Shown: piece by piece, positions 43,748 to 52,635 of the stretch
Numbering within the stretch: position 1 is the first letter of the stretch
Layout: each line of letters begins with the position of its first letter
Origin: Archangium sp.
GTDB lineage: Bacteria > Myxococcota > Myxococcia > Myxococcales > Myxococcaceae
Assembly (NCBI GenBank): GCA_030681645.1
Contig: JAUXRX010000034.1
Location: 50,772 to 114,771 of the forward strand
Reading direction: 5' to 3'
DNA length: 64,000 nt
Position numbers and translations under genes: made by a program
Notes under the pieces: generated by a model
The model's database searches: none
The model's input: only the letters and a program-made list of their open reading frames with translations
Told to the model about the DNA's origin: nothing

Positions 43748-43759
43748 GGGCAGCTCCAA

Positions 43760-44635
43760 TCAGGCGGCGAGGAGAAAGATGTCTTCGAGGGTGAGCGCGC
43801 TCGCGTCGACCCGCGCGGCGCCGGCCCCCTTGAGCCAGCCCTGCGCCTCTTCGGAAGCAGACTCGACCACGAACTCGAGCATGCGGCCCTCGCGCTTGAG
43901 CGGGCGCACCGTCTTCATCGGCACGGTCTCCGGCGCCTCGCCGTCGAACCACGCGCGCAGCCGGCAGAAGCGCGCCCGCGCCTCGTCGGCCTCGATGGTG
44001 AGCACCCCGCGCCCTTCGCTCATCACCGTGAAGCCGTCGACCACGCCCTCGAACTCCGAGATGAGGTGCGTCGAGAGGAGAATGGTCTTCTTCTGCGGCT
44101 CGCGGTCCTGGAACACGCCGACGACCGCCTCGAGGAACTGCTTGCGCACCAGCGGGTCGAGACCCGAGGTGGGCTCGTCGAGCACCAGCAGCTCGGGGTC
44201 GGCCGCCAGCGCGCACACCAGCGCCAGCTGCGTCTTCTGGCCGCGCGAGAGCGCGTGGGTCGGCGCGGTGAGGTCGAGGTCGAAGCGGGTGAGCAGGTGG
44301 GCCTGCACGTCCTGGTTCCAGCGGGTGCGGAGCGCAGCCGACCAGGCGAGCGTCTCGGCCACCGTCATCCACGGGTGGAAGCCGGGCACGTCGGGCACCC
44401 AGGCGATGCGCTCCTTGACCACCGCCTCGTGCTTCATCGGGTCGAGCCCGAACAGCCGCACCGTGCCGCTCTCGGGTCGCAGCAGGCCCAGCAGCGCGCG
44501 CATGGTCGAGGTCTTCCCCGCGCCGTTGCGGCCCAGCAGCGCGTGACAGCGCCCCGCCGCGACCGAGAGGCTGAGGCCCTTCACGGCCTCTCCCCGTGGA
44601 TAGCGGACCACGAGGTCCTTCAGGTCGATGGTCAT
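43760..44635 (-). CDS. ABC transporter ATP-binding protein
   Basis: 291 aa. Walker A GRNGAGKTS (35-43), signature LSRGQKTQLAL, Walker B LLVLDEPTSGLD, H-loop STHLISE: all intact. The C-terminal ~80 residues are an extension typical of ABC-2 export ATPases. Its ATG overlaps the GntR stop by 4 nt, so translation is coupled. It powers the permease at 42221-43747. Confidence 0.95.
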   Translation of the reverse strand: MTIDLKDLVVRYPRGEAVKGLSLSVAAGRCHALLGRNGAGKTSTMRALLGLLRPESGTVRLFGLDPMKHEAVVKERIAWVPDVPGFHPWMTVAETLAWSAALRTRWNQDVQAHLLTRFDLDLTAPTHALSRGQKTQLALVCALAADPELLVLDEPTSGLDPLVRKQFLEAVVGVFQDREPQKKTILLSTHLISEFEGVVDGFTVMSEGRGVLTIEADEARARFCRLRAWFDGEAPETVPMKTVRPLKREGRMLEFVVESASEEAQGWLKGAGAARVDASALTLEDIFLLAA

Positions 44636-45039
44636 TCGCGTTCTCCGATGGTGCGGCGGGTGGCCTTCTGGTGGCGCAGGCGTTCGTCGAGCAGCGCGCG
44701 CAGGCTCTCGTCGTCCACCTGGAGGTGGTGCGCCTGCACGATCACCTGGTCGAGCGCCTGCGCGAGGCGCTCGTTGCGCACGGCGCGGCGCAGCGGCGTC
44801 ACCGTGGTGGTGACGAAGCAGCCCGAGCCCTGCCGGTTCTCCAGCACCCCTTCCGACTCGAGCTCGGCCCAGGCGCGCGCGACGGTGTTGCGGTTGAGCT
44901 TGAGCTCCTCGGCCATCGCCCGCACCGAAGGCAGCTGGTCACCCGCGCGCAGCGTGCCCGAGGCCACCGCCGCCTTCGCCTGCTGCACCAGCTGCAGGTA
45001 GACCGGGACCCCCGAGTGATAGTCGACCAGCCAGCGCAT
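44632..45039 (-). CDS. GntR-family (YtrA-type) repressor
   Basis: 135 aa from the ATG at 45039. The N-terminal winged helix is canonical: GVPVYLQLVQQAKAAVASGT, then LPSVRAMAEELKLNRNTVAR with AWAELESEGVLENRQGSGCF. The short C-terminal helical tail (~55 residues) is the YtrA type. YtrA-like regulators usually repress an adjacent ABC export operon, which is exactly the arrangement here. The palindrome at 45049-45072, just ahead of the start codon, is the likely operator, so autoregulation is inferred. Confidence 0.9.
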   Translation of the reverse strand: MRWLVDYHSGVPVYLQLVQQAKAAVASGTLRAGDQLPSVRAMAEELKLNRNTVARAWAELESEGVLENRQGSGCFVTTTVTPLRRAVRNERLAQALDQVIVQAHHLQVDDESLRALLDERLRHQKATRRTIGERE

Positions 45040-45048
45040 GCACCGGAC

Positions 45049-45072
45049 ACTGTCATAGGACACTATGACAGT
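45049..45072. promoter_or_regulatory. Operator of the GntR-ABC operon (24-bp dyad)
   Basis: ACTGTCATAG (45049-45058) and CTATGACAGT (45063-45072) are perfect 10-bp inverted arms around a 4-nt spacer (GACA). It lies 9 bp upstream of the GntR ATG on that gene's strand. The symmetry and position fit autorepression by a GntR dimer. Confidence 0.8.
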
Positions 45073-45090
45073 CAACGGGGTGGCGGCTGA

Positions 45091-46983
45091 TCAGTACTCC
45101 CAGGTCTCGGACACGTAGACGTTCGAGGCGTTGTAGCCGCCGAAGAGGATGATCCTCGAGCGGGTGGTGTCGTACGTCATGTTCGACCACCCGCGCGGGC
45201 CGGTGTTGGTGGACAGCGGCGTCCACGCGGTGCCGTCGTAGGACCAGGCGCCCGTCTCGGCGTTGTACGAGGTGTTGATGCCGCCCACGAGAATCACCCT
45301 GCTGGTCAAGATGTCGTAGGCCATCGCGGCGCCGTGGCGGGCGCTCGGGGGCGAGGCGGGCGTGGGGTTGGTCCAGGTGGTGCCGAGTTCCCAGGTGCCA
45401 GCCACCGGGCCGGCGTTGAAGCCGCCGAAGAAGACCATGCGCTGGCGCACGAGGTCGTACGCCACCGAGTGCGTCGCGCGAACGGGGGCGGTGCCGAGGC
45501 CCGTGCGCTGCACCCACGAGGTGCCGTCCCAGTCCCACGTGTCGGACAAGATGCTCGCCGCCTCGCCGCCGTAGATGGCCACGGTCGAACGCACCGGATC
45601 CCACCAGCACGCGAAGAAGTTGCGGACCGGCGGAGAGAGCGCGGGCAGGCGCTGCGTCCAGGTGGTGCCGTTCCATTCCCACGTGTCGTTGAGCTTCGAG
45701 GTGCCGTTGGTGCCGCCGAAGAGCACGGTCACCATGCGCACCGGGTCGTAGACCATGCCCATGAAGGACCGCGCCGGCGGCCCGCTGACGGTGCGCTGCG
45801 TCCACGCGAGGGTGGCCGGGTTGTATTCCCAGGTGTCCGCCAGGCGGGTGGTGGTGCCGTTCTCTCCGCCGAAGAGCACCACGCGCTGGCGCACCGAGTC
45901 GTACGCCATGCCCTGTCCGGTGCGCCCGCTGGGAGCGCCGGTGGTGCTGAGCTGGGTCCAGTTGCGGACGCCGCCGCACGAGCCGGTGATGCACATCACG
46001 CCCACCGCGCACTGGGGTGAGCCACCGCAGCGGCAGCCGCCGGGCCCGCAGTTGTCGGCGCGCTGCGCATCGCAGGTGCTGCACGCGCCGCCGCTGGTGC
46101 CGCACTGGGTGAGGGTGCCGGGCGAGAGGCAGCTGGTGCCGCTGCAGCAGCCCAGCGGGCACGACGTCGCGTCGCAGACGCAGGTGCTGTTGAAGCAGCG
46201 GGAGCCCGCCCCGCAGGCCGCGCCCGTGCCGCAGCGGCAGCTGCCGGTGCCGCAGTTGTTCGCGGTGGTGGTGTCGCAAGACTGGCACTGCGCGCCGCTG
46301 GTGCCGCAGGCCGAGGTGGTGGGCACGCTGACGCAGGTGTTGCCCGAGCAGCAGCCGTTGGGGCACGAGGTGGCGTCGCACACGCAGCTGCTCCCCACGC
46401 AGCGCGAGCCCGCGCCACAGGGGCCGCCGAAGCCGCACTGGCAGCTGCCGTTGTCGCAGTTGTCAGCGGTGCCCGCCGCGCAGGCGGTGCAGCTCGAGCC
46501 GCTGAAGCCGCACGCAGACGTCGAGACCGCGGTCACGCAGGTGTTGCCCTGGCAGCAACCCGCGCAGCTCACCGAGCAGGTCCCGCTTCCGCCACCGCCC
46601 GTGCCGCCACCCGTCACGCCACCGCCGGTGCCGCCCCCCGTGACGCCACCGCCCGTGCCGCCGCCGGTTGCGCCGCCTCCGGTGCCCCCGCCGGTGACGC
46701 CTCCGCCCGTACCGCCGCCGGTCGCGCCGCCTCCGGTGCCCCCGCCCGAGCCGCCGCCACCGCCCGCGTTGGAGACACAGATGCCGAAGTTGCAGACCTG
46801 GTTGCCGAAGCAGGTCGCGCAGAGGTTGCCGCTCGCGCCGCAGGCGTTCGCCGAGGGGATCTGGCAGACGCCGTTGAAGTCACAGCAGCCGCTGGCGCAG
46901 GTGGTGGGCCCACACTTGTCGGGCTTCGCGGGGCTGCAGGAGACGAAGAGGAGAACCGCGGCCAGGGGCAGTGCCTTGAACAT
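45091..46983 (-). CDS. Kelch-repeat lipoprotein with Cys-rich modules
   Basis: 630 aa. Lipobox LLFVSC. Then a short Cys module, a (GGGTGGG)n linker over residues ~73-130, and three to four Cys-rich modules (CSVSCAGCCQGNTCV, CDATSCPNGCCSGNTC, CDATSCPLGCCSGTSC). The C-terminal ~300 residues hold six Kelch blades with the GGxN and DTWEY/W signatures (VVLFGGENG, TVLFGGTNG, VAIYGGEAAS, MVFFGGFNAG, VILVGGINTS, IILFGGYNAS). Predicted surface beta-propeller for binding. Function unknown. Confidence 0.85.
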   Translation of the reverse strand: MFKALPLAAVLLFVSCSPAKPDKCGPTTCASGCCDFNGVCQIPSANACGASGNLCATCFGNQVCNFGICVSNAGGGGGSGGGTGGGATGGGTGGGVTGGGTGGGATGGGTGGGVTGGGTGGGVTGGGTGGGGSGTCSVSCAGCCQGNTCVTAVSTSACGFSGSSCTACAAGTADNCDNGSCQCGFGGPCGAGSRCVGSSCVCDATSCPNGCCSGNTCVSVPTTSACGTSGAQCQSCDTTTANNCGTGSCRCGTGAACGAGSRCFNSTCVCDATSCPLGCCSGTSCLSPGTLTQCGTSGGACSTCDAQRADNCGPGGCRCGGSPQCAVGVMCITGSCGGVRNWTQLSTTGAPSGRTGQGMAYDSVRQRVVLFGGENGTTTRLADTWEYNPATLAWTQRTVSGPPARSFMGMVYDPVRMVTVLFGGTNGTSKLNDTWEWNGTTWTQRLPALSPPVRNFFACWWDPVRSTVAIYGGEAASILSDTWDWDGTSWVQRTGLGTAPVRATHSVAYDLVRQRMVFFGGFNAGPVAGTWELGTTWTNPTPASPPSARHGAAMAYDILTSRVILVGGINTSYNAETGAWSYDGTAWTPLSTNTGPRGWSNMTYDTTRSRIILFGGYNASNVYVSETWEY

Positions 46984-47060
46984 GGGCGCCCACGTACCGG
47001 GGTCGCGGGGATTTATCCAGACGGCACGCCCTCTGGAGAACGCGTGATAGAGGGCCGGGC

Positions 47061-48221
47061 ATGATCGAGCGTCTCGTCAATGGCCTCGTGCCGAAGAAGC
47101 ACCACCTGCAGCTCCGCGATGACACGGGCCACCTGCACTTCGAGCACTGCATCACGCAGGAAGGCTTCGATGCGCCCTACACCATCACCTACCACCGCAA
47201 CGCGCCCCACCGGCAGGTGGGCGCGGTCACCACCCACGGCTGGCTGTCGCGGGAAGCGGCGCCCTCGCGCGAGCTGCGCAAGCGCCACTTCCTCTCGCAG
47301 AACCTCCCCACCTCGCCGAAGAGCCCGCTCGACGCGCGCGTGCCGCTGCTCTTCAACGCCGACGTGACGCTGGGCATCGTCAAGCCGACCACGGAAGACA
47401 CCGCGTACTTCAGCAACGGCGACGGCGACGATCTCTTCTACATCCACCAGGGCGGCGGCACCCTGCGCTCGCTGCTGGGCGATCTCGAGTTCAACGAGGG
47501 CGACTACGTCTACGTGCCGCGCGGCATGCTGCACCGCTTCATTCCGCGCAAAGGCGTGCCGCAGTGGTGGTTGTGGATCGAGTGCCGCGGCGGCGCACAC
47601 ATTCCGAAGCAGTGGCGCAACCAGGTGGGGCAGCTGCGCATGGACGCGCCGTATTGCCACCGCGACTTCCGCCCCGTCACCTTCATGGATCCGCGCGACG
47701 AGGGCATCCGCGAGACGGTGGTCAAGCGCCTCGACGTGTTCCACGGCTTCACCACGAAGGAAGCGCCGCTCGACGTGGTGGGCTGGGACGGCAGCGTCTA
47801 CCCGTGGGCCTTCCCCATTCTGAACTTCCAGCCGCGCGTGGGCCTCACGCACCTGCCGCCCACCTGGCACGGCACCTGGGCCACGCGCGGGGCGCTCGTC
47901 TGCAGCTTCGTGCCCCGCCCCACCGACTTTCACCCCGAGGCGATCCCCTGCCCGTACCCGCACTCGTCGGTCGACGTCGACGAGTTCATCTTCTACTGCA
48001 AGGGCAACTTCACCTCGCGCAAGGGGGTGAGCCCGGGCTCGATGAGCTACCACCCCGCGGGCATTCCTCACGGCCCGCACCCGGGCAGCTACGAGGCGAG
48101 CATCGGCACGAAGGAGACCAACGAGCTGGCGGTGATGCTCGACTGCTTCCTCCCGCTCAACCCCACCGTGCACGCGCTGGCCCTGGAAGACCCGAACTAC
48201 CAGCAGAGCTTCATTCCCTGA
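47061..48221 (+). CDS. hmgA: Homogentisate 1,2-dioxygenase
   Basis: 386 aa. Opens the aromatic ring of homogentisate (Fe(II)) to maleylacetoacetate. Cupin fold with the iron ligands His301 and Glu308 (HSSVDVDEF) and a His in HPAGIPHGPHPG (near 337). The spacing is that of the shorter bacterial form. Upstream and downstream enzymes of the path (HppD, MaiA) are at 36.1-38.0 kb; fumarylacetoacetase is not in this window. It is a single gene between the Kelch lipoprotein and an Hsp70-like gene. Confidence 0.88.
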   Translation: MIERLVNGLVPKKHHLQLRDDTGHLHFEHCITQEGFDAPYTITYHRNAPHRQVGAVTTHGWLSREAAPSRELRKRHFLSQNLPTSPKSPLDARVPLLFNADVTLGIVKPTTEDTAYFSNGDGDDLFYIHQGGGTLRSLLGDLEFNEGDYVYVPRGMLHRFIPRKGVPQWWLWIECRGGAHIPKQWRNQVGQLRMDAPYCHRDFRPVTFMDPRDEGIRETVVKRLDVFHGFTTKEAPLDVVGWDGSVYPWAFPILNFQPRVGLTHLPPTWHGTWATRGALVCSFVPRPTDFHPEAIPCPYPHSSVDVDEFIFYCKGNFTSRKGVSPGSMSYHPAGIPHGPHPGSYEASIGTKETNELAVMLDCFLPLNPTVHALALEDPNYQQSFIP

Positions 48222-48445
48222 GCCTCAGCGGCGCTGCGCGAGCGCCTTGCCCACCGGCGTCGGGAGCCGCGAGCAGGGCGAGCAGCAGCGCCAGTGGTGC
48301 CATCGGCGCAGCGTAGCCTGAGGTGGCGTGCTGGGCGGCCCGGGCGTCAGGAAGCTGTCACCGCGGCGAAACGAGCCGGGTAGCGCTGGACTCACGCCGC
48401 TGATCCCGAGCGGGCCGGTGACCCGGGCACTACGCATTGATCACC

Positions 48446-49609
48446 GTGCAAGCTGCCTCCGAGCCGGTGCTGGGTCTCGACCTCGGCACCACGTATTCCA
48501 CCGCCGCCCTCGTGGTGAACGGCAAGTTCCACTACGCGATCGACGACCGGGGCGAGGCGTGCATTCCCAGCGTGGTGCACTTCCCCAGGACGGGCGCGCC
48601 GGTGGTGGGGGCGGAAGCCGACAAGCTGCGCGTCGCCGACCCGGAGAACACGGTGTGGGGCATCAAGCGCGTCATCGGCCGCAGCCTCGATTCGCCCCAG
48701 GCGCGCCGGCTCCAGGCGGGCGTGGTGTTCAAGCTGGTGGGCCACGGCGCCGACGAGGTGAAGGTGCGCGTGCGGACCGGCGACTACGCGGCCAGCGAGA
48801 TCGCCGCGATCCTCCTGCGCAACCTGCGCGAGCGCGCGCAGCACCGCTTCGGCAAGTCGCTCACCAGGGCCGTGGTGACGGTGCCGGTGCTCACGCCCAG
48901 GCACGTGCGCGACGACATGGTGCGCATCGGGCGCATGGCCGGCCTCGAGGTGCTGCGGGTGGTGGCAGAGCCCGTGGCCGGGGCGCTGGCGCGCGGCATC
49001 GCGGGCGCGGGTGACACGGGCGCGCCCCGGCTCATCTTCGACTTCGGCGGAGGCACGCTCGACCTCACCGTGGTGCAGCACGCGGCCAACCTGGTGAAGG
49101 TGCTGGCCACCGGCGGTGACGACAGCCTCGGGGGCGACGACTTCGACACGCAGTTTTCCCGCTACGTGGCCAACGCCGTGTGGGGCAGTCACCAGCTCGA
49201 CGTCACCCGCGACGCCGTGCTCTCCGACACCATTCACCGCACCTGCGAGCGGGTGAAGCGCGCGTTGTCGGCCGCGCCGTCGGCCCGCTACCTCATCCCC
49301 GAGGCCCTGGGCGCGAAGGGGCGGAGGTGGGATATCGAGCTTCCCGTCACCCGGCAGGTGATGGCGCCGGTGTGGGATGAGCTGGTCGGCCGGGCGGTCG
49401 ACGCGACCCGCGAGACCATCAAGGCCAGCGGCATCGACCCGAAATCATTGTCCGCGGTGAGCTTGATCGGCGGCACCACCTTCATTCCGCAGGTGCGCGA
49501 AGCCGTGTCGCGTGCGTTCGGGCTGCCGCTCGACATCGAGAATGACCCTCAGACCGCCGTCGCGCGTGGGGCAGCTTTCCTCGGTGCGTTCCCCGCGCTG
49601 ATCCGTTGA
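48446..49609 (+). CDS. Hsp70-family ATPase domain without substrate-binding domain
   Basis: About 387 aa from the GTG at 48446 (TTG at 48437 is possible). It covers only the actin-fold nucleotide-binding domain: phosphate-1 LGLDLGTTYSTAALVV, phosphate-2 IFDFGGGTLDLTVV, adenosine motif LIGGTTFIPQVREAV, and AEPVAGALARG. The ~200-residue substrate-binding and lid domains of DnaK are missing, so it is not a classical chaperone. The next gene, a TPR-like protein 33 bp downstream, may be its partner; that is inference. Confidence 0.88.
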   Translation: MQAASEPVLGLDLGTTYSTAALVVNGKFHYAIDDRGEACIPSVVHFPRTGAPVVGAEADKLRVADPENTVWGIKRVIGRSLDSPQARRLQAGVVFKLVGHGADEVKVRVRTGDYAASEIAAILLRNLRERAQHRFGKSLTRAVVTVPVLTPRHVRDDMVRIGRMAGLEVLRVVAEPVAGALARGIAGAGDTGAPRLIFDFGGGTLDLTVVQHAANLVKVLATGGDDSLGGDDFDTQFSRYVANAVWGSHQLDVTRDAVLSDTIHRTCERVKRALSAAPSARYLIPEALGAKGRRWDIELPVTRQVMAPVWDELVGRAVDATRETIKASGIDPKSLSAVSLIGGTTFIPQVREAVSRAFGLPLDIENDPQTAVARGAAFLGAFPALIR

Positions 49610-49642
49610 TCCGAAAACGCCCCAGTCGTCTACTCTCCCGCC

Positions 49643-50056
49643 ATGGGATTTTTCGGGGGGTTGTTCAAGAAGAAGGGGTCTGATCCGCTCGACGCGCTGC
49701 GGGAACGGGTGGAGGACAACCCGAACGACGCGCGGCTCGCGCAGGATCTCGCCAGCCAGCTCAAGGCCCGGGGCGACGTGAGCGGCGCGGTGGAATACGC
49801 GCGCCGCGCCGCGCAGGCGCACCTCACCGCGGGCTTCGCGCAGAAGGCCCTCGCGGTGCTCAAGGGCGCGATGACCTGGGGGCAGCCGTCGATGGAGCTG
49901 CTCCAGGATCTCGCCAACGTGCTGCTCGAGCTCAAGCACAAGGAAGACGCCCGCGGCGCGCTCATTCAGCTGCGCAAGCTGCACGCGTCCGCCGGCAACA
50001 AGAGCGAGCTGGGCCGCATCGACGCGCAGCTCACCGAGCTCGGCCCCGGGCGCTGA
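49643..50056 (+). CDS. TPR-like protein
   Basis: 137 aa. Short basic N-terminus (GFFGGLFKKKGSD), then about three helix pairs of TPR type (NPNDARLAQDLASQLKARGD, AVEYARRAAQAHLTAGFAQK, LLELKHKEDARGALIQLRKL). Probably a protein-interaction adaptor. It follows the Hsp70-like gene on the same strand. Confidence 0.7.
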   Translation: MGFFGGLFKKKGSDPLDALRERVEDNPNDARLAQDLASQLKARGDVSGAVEYARRAAQAHLTAGFAQKALAVLKGAMTWGQPSMELLQDLANVLLELKHKEDARGALIQLRKLHASAGNKSELGRIDAQLTELGPGR

Positions 50057-50320
50057 CGCCCGGTACCCGAACCGTTCACCCCGAGAGGGTCGATCGAAAC
50101 AACGGTCGAGCTCATCACCGTTCACCCCGAGTGGAGTCGAGGGGCGTCTTCCTGCGAGCCTGGGCGCCCATCCCTCGACTCCGCTCGGGATGTACGGGCC
50201 CCTCCGCTACGGCCAACCGTGCGAGCGGAGTCGAGGGGGCCTGCTCGTGTCGGCGGGGAACACAAACCGATCAGCCGGTGCACGGGTGAATCAAGTGGCG
50301 CAGCTTTGCGACAAATCGCC
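50057..50320. repeat. Cluster of REP-like repeats
   Basis: 264 bp without a gene. It contains at least four parts of one element (consensus ACCGTTCACCCCGAGCGGAG then TCGAGGGGCG): 50071-50091, 50117-50146, 50171-50197 (reverse) and 50221-50239. Opposite orientations form long hairpins. The same element sits in the tolC-like gene at 54133-54162 and in part at 24992-25010. Confidence 0.8.
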
Positions 50321-50683
50321 ATGCGTCCGCTCCTCGCCCTGCTGCTCTTCCTCTCAGGCTGTACGTCGACCCGGGTCCTGGTTCGCCACGACGCGGGCGC
50401 CTTCTCGGTGCGCGACTACCTGAAGACCGCGTACCAGACGCTCACCGAGGCCGAGACCGACGTGGGCGGTCACCGCATCCGCGCGCAGCGCGAGACGCGC
50501 GCCGCCCTCGACCTGCTGGGTCAGTCCCCGGTGGCACCGCGACCGGTGCCGTTCGAAGGGCCGCCCACGCTCGCCGTCGCGCTCGAGCTGCTCGAGTATT
50601 CCGAGCGGGAGGTTCGCCTGAACCAGCCTGCCCACCTGCACACCACGCGCGCGGTCGCCGAGCTGCGCGAAGCGCTCAAGTGA
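50321..50683 (+). CDS. Small lipoprotein
   Basis: 120 aa from the ATG at 50321. Lipobox LFLSGC. The mature part is helical (RDYLKTAYQTLTEAETDVGG, then ALELLEYSEREVRLNQPAHL). No family recognised. Its 5' side is the REP-like cluster. Confidence 0.7.
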   Translation: MRPLLALLLFLSGCTSTRVLVRHDAGAFSVRDYLKTAYQTLTEAETDVGGHRIRAQRETRAALDLLGQSPVAPRPVPFEGPPTLAVALELLEYSEREVRLNQPAHLHTTRAVAELREALK

Positions 50684-50749
50684 CGCGCGGCCGGGCCCGT
50701 TCGCCGAGCTCCCTTTCCTTCTGGTCGCATTGGTGGCAAAAAGAGCCTG

Positions 50750-51517
50750 ATGGACTCTAACATCGCGCAGCTGGCACGCAGCCTGGCGGACGCGCGCCGG
50801 GTGGTCTTCCTCTGCGGCGCGGGGCTCTCGGTGCCCAGCGGCATCCGCGCGTACCGCTCGGGCCCCAACGCCATCTGGTCGGAGAACGTGATGGCCTGGG
50901 GCACGGCGCAGAAGTTCCACGATGACCCGGCGGCGTGGTGGAGCCGGTTCTGGCTCGAGGCGCACGGCGATCTCTTCCGCCAGTTCAAGCCCAACGCCGG
51001 GCACGTGGCGTTGGCGAAGGCCATGGCGCGCTCGCCCGACGATCTCGTCATCACCCAGAACATCGACGGGCTGCACCGGGACGCGGGTCACCCCGAGGGC
51101 CAGCTGATCGAGATCCACGGCCGGCACGATCGCTTCATCTGCTCGAGCGGCAGCGGCTGCGAGGGCATCGACCACGCGGTCTCGAGCGTCGACCTCTCGC
51201 GCGTGGGCGAAGGCCACCACCCGAAGTGCGAGCGCTGCGGTGCGCCGATGCGGCCGTTGGTGCTGCTGTTCGACGAGCACTACGACTCGCACGCCGGCTT
51301 CCAGGCCTGGCGCGGGAAGAAGGCGCTCAACGACGCCGACGTGCTCGTCTTCGTGGGCACCTCGTTCTCGGTGGGCATCACCAGCTACGCCCTGCGCTGC
51401 GCCGACGTCTCGGGCGCGCTCACCATCAACGTCAACGTCGAGCCGGCGCCTTTCCCCCGCGTGGTGAACGTGCTGGGCGGCGCCGAGGTGGTGCTGCCTC
51501 AGCTCACGGCGCGCTGA
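50750..51517 (+). CDS. Sir2-family NAD-dependent protein deacylase
   Basis: 255 aa. The sirtuin core is present: CGAGLSVPSGIRAYRS, ITQNIDGLHRDAG, catalytic His123 in IEIHGRHD, and a Cys4 zinc site (C131, C137, C160, C163). VFVGTSFSVGITSY and INVNVE fit the cofactor-binding strands. It removes acyl groups from lysines with NAD+; the target is unknown. It is a single-domain sirtuin. The membrane protein gene 71 bp downstream is on the same strand. Confidence 0.92.
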   Translation: MDSNIAQLARSLADARRVVFLCGAGLSVPSGIRAYRSGPNAIWSENVMAWGTAQKFHDDPAAWWSRFWLEAHGDLFRQFKPNAGHVALAKAMARSPDDLVITQNIDGLHRDAGHPEGQLIEIHGRHDRFICSSGSGCEGIDHAVSSVDLSRVGEGHHPKCERCGAPMRPLVLLFDEHYDSHAGFQAWRGKKALNDADVLVFVGTSFSVGITSYALRCADVSGALTINVNVEPAPFPRVVNVLGGAEVVLPQLTAR

Positions 51518-51588
51518 GCGTCACCAACCGCCCGGCAGGGCGCCTTTTCGGTGGGCCCGGCACCACGCGGCTCGTGCGACGCTGGGCC

Positions 51589-52023
51589 ATGCTCGAGCGA
51601 TGGACCCTGGTGGCCTGCGCGGCGGTGAACCTCTACCTGCTGGGCGTGATGGTGCTCTTCGCGGCGGTCGTCTACCCGCAGTTCGGCTCGGTCGAGCGGG
51701 GCGCGTTCCCCCCGCTCTACGCCAGCTTCAACGGCCGCATCGGCGTGCCGGTGGTGGCCTTCGAGTTCCTCGCGTTGATCCTCACGCTCGCGCTCTACGC
51801 GCTGCGCCCCGCCCAGGTGCCGCTCTGGGCCGTGCACACGGCGGTGGCGCTGGGCGTGGGGTACTTCGCCATCACCTTCGGGCTGCATCTCCCCTCGCAC
51901 CGGGTGCTGGCCGCGGGTGACAACTCCACCCCGGCCCTCGGGCCGCTGCTCTCGAGCCAATGGGCGCGCACCGGCGTGCAGCTGCTCCGGGCGGGGCTGT
52001 TCTCGTGGGCGTTGACGCGCTGA
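51589..52023 (+). CDS. Membrane protein, four helices
   Basis: 144 aa from the ATG at 51589. Four hydrophobic segments (LVACAAVNLYLLGVMVLFAA, GVPVVAFEFLALILTLALYA, a segment near AVALGVGYFAITFGLHL, and RAGLFSWAL). The motif HLPSHRVLAAGDNS between helices 3 and 4 has conserved-looking polar residues. Family not recognised with confidence. It ends 3 bp before the convergent gene. Confidence 0.7.
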   Translation: MLERWTLVACAAVNLYLLGVMVLFAAVVYPQFGSVERGAFPPLYASFNGRIGVPVVAFEFLALILTLALYALRPAQVPLWAVHTAVALGVGYFAITFGLHLPSHRVLAAGDNSTPALGPLLSSQWARTGVQLLRAGLFSWALTR

Positions 52024-52026
52024 AGC

Positions 52027-52515
52027 TCAGGCGCTGGCGCTGAGCTGTGGCAACAGCGAGGCAGCCGAGGCCTTGAGCCGCTCGAGGTGCTCGTCGCGGC
52101 TGGAATGCCCACCGTCGTCGGACAACCACTCGCTGGCGGCCTTCATGAACGGCTCGAGGGTCTGCGACAACGGCGCGGGGGCGCTTCGCGCGAGCGCGTC
52201 GAGCAGCCTGCGCAGCGAGTCCTCGTCCTCTTCGGCGAGGGCGAACTCGAGCGCGCGGGCCACCAGGGCCCCAGCGCCGGGTTTGCCAGCTCGCCAACTC
52301 TGCAGCGCCGCGTCGACCAGCTGCTGCTCGGCCGTGCGCTGCACCCTGAACCAGAACGTGAACGACACCGGCACCACGCCGACCAGCCACACCGCCGCCA
52401 CCAGCAGCGACGAGGGCGAGCCGAAGTGGAACACCGGCGAGTAGAGGAGCCCCCCGAGCACGAACAACCCCACCAGGGACGCGACCAACCAGAGCCCGAA
52501 GAGCGCGCGGCGCAT
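52027..52515 (-). CDS. Membrane-anchored protein with cytosolic helical domain
   Basis: 162 aa. Two N-terminal membrane helices (LFGLWLVASLVGLFVLGGLL, SLLVAAVWLVGVVPVSFTFW) lead to a ~100-residue helical domain (ALQSWRAGKPGAGALVARAL, EDEDSLRRLLDALARS). No catalytic motif. Function unknown. Confidence 0.65.
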   Translation of the reverse strand: MRRALFGLWLVASLVGLFVLGGLLYSPVFHFGSPSSLLVAAVWLVGVVPVSFTFWFRVQRTAEQQLVDAALQSWRAGKPGAGALVARALEFALAEEDEDSLRRLLDALARSAPAPLSQTLEPFMKAASEWLSDDGGHSSRDEHLERLKASAASLLPQLSASA

Positions 52516-52635
52516 GCCCCGGGAAGGAGCAAGGCCTACGCCACCGGCACCGCACGCACGGCCGCCTGAGGCCGCGCAATTCCTGCAAGGGCGCCGCTGG
52601 AGACCGGCAAGTGCTGCGCGGTCAGGTCAAGTCAG

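Noticed and set aside
48211..48303. 30-codon minus frame with a signal-peptide-like start (MAPLALLLALLAAPDAGG)
   Set aside because: It overlaps the end of hmgA, has no RBS I trust, and is too short to support.
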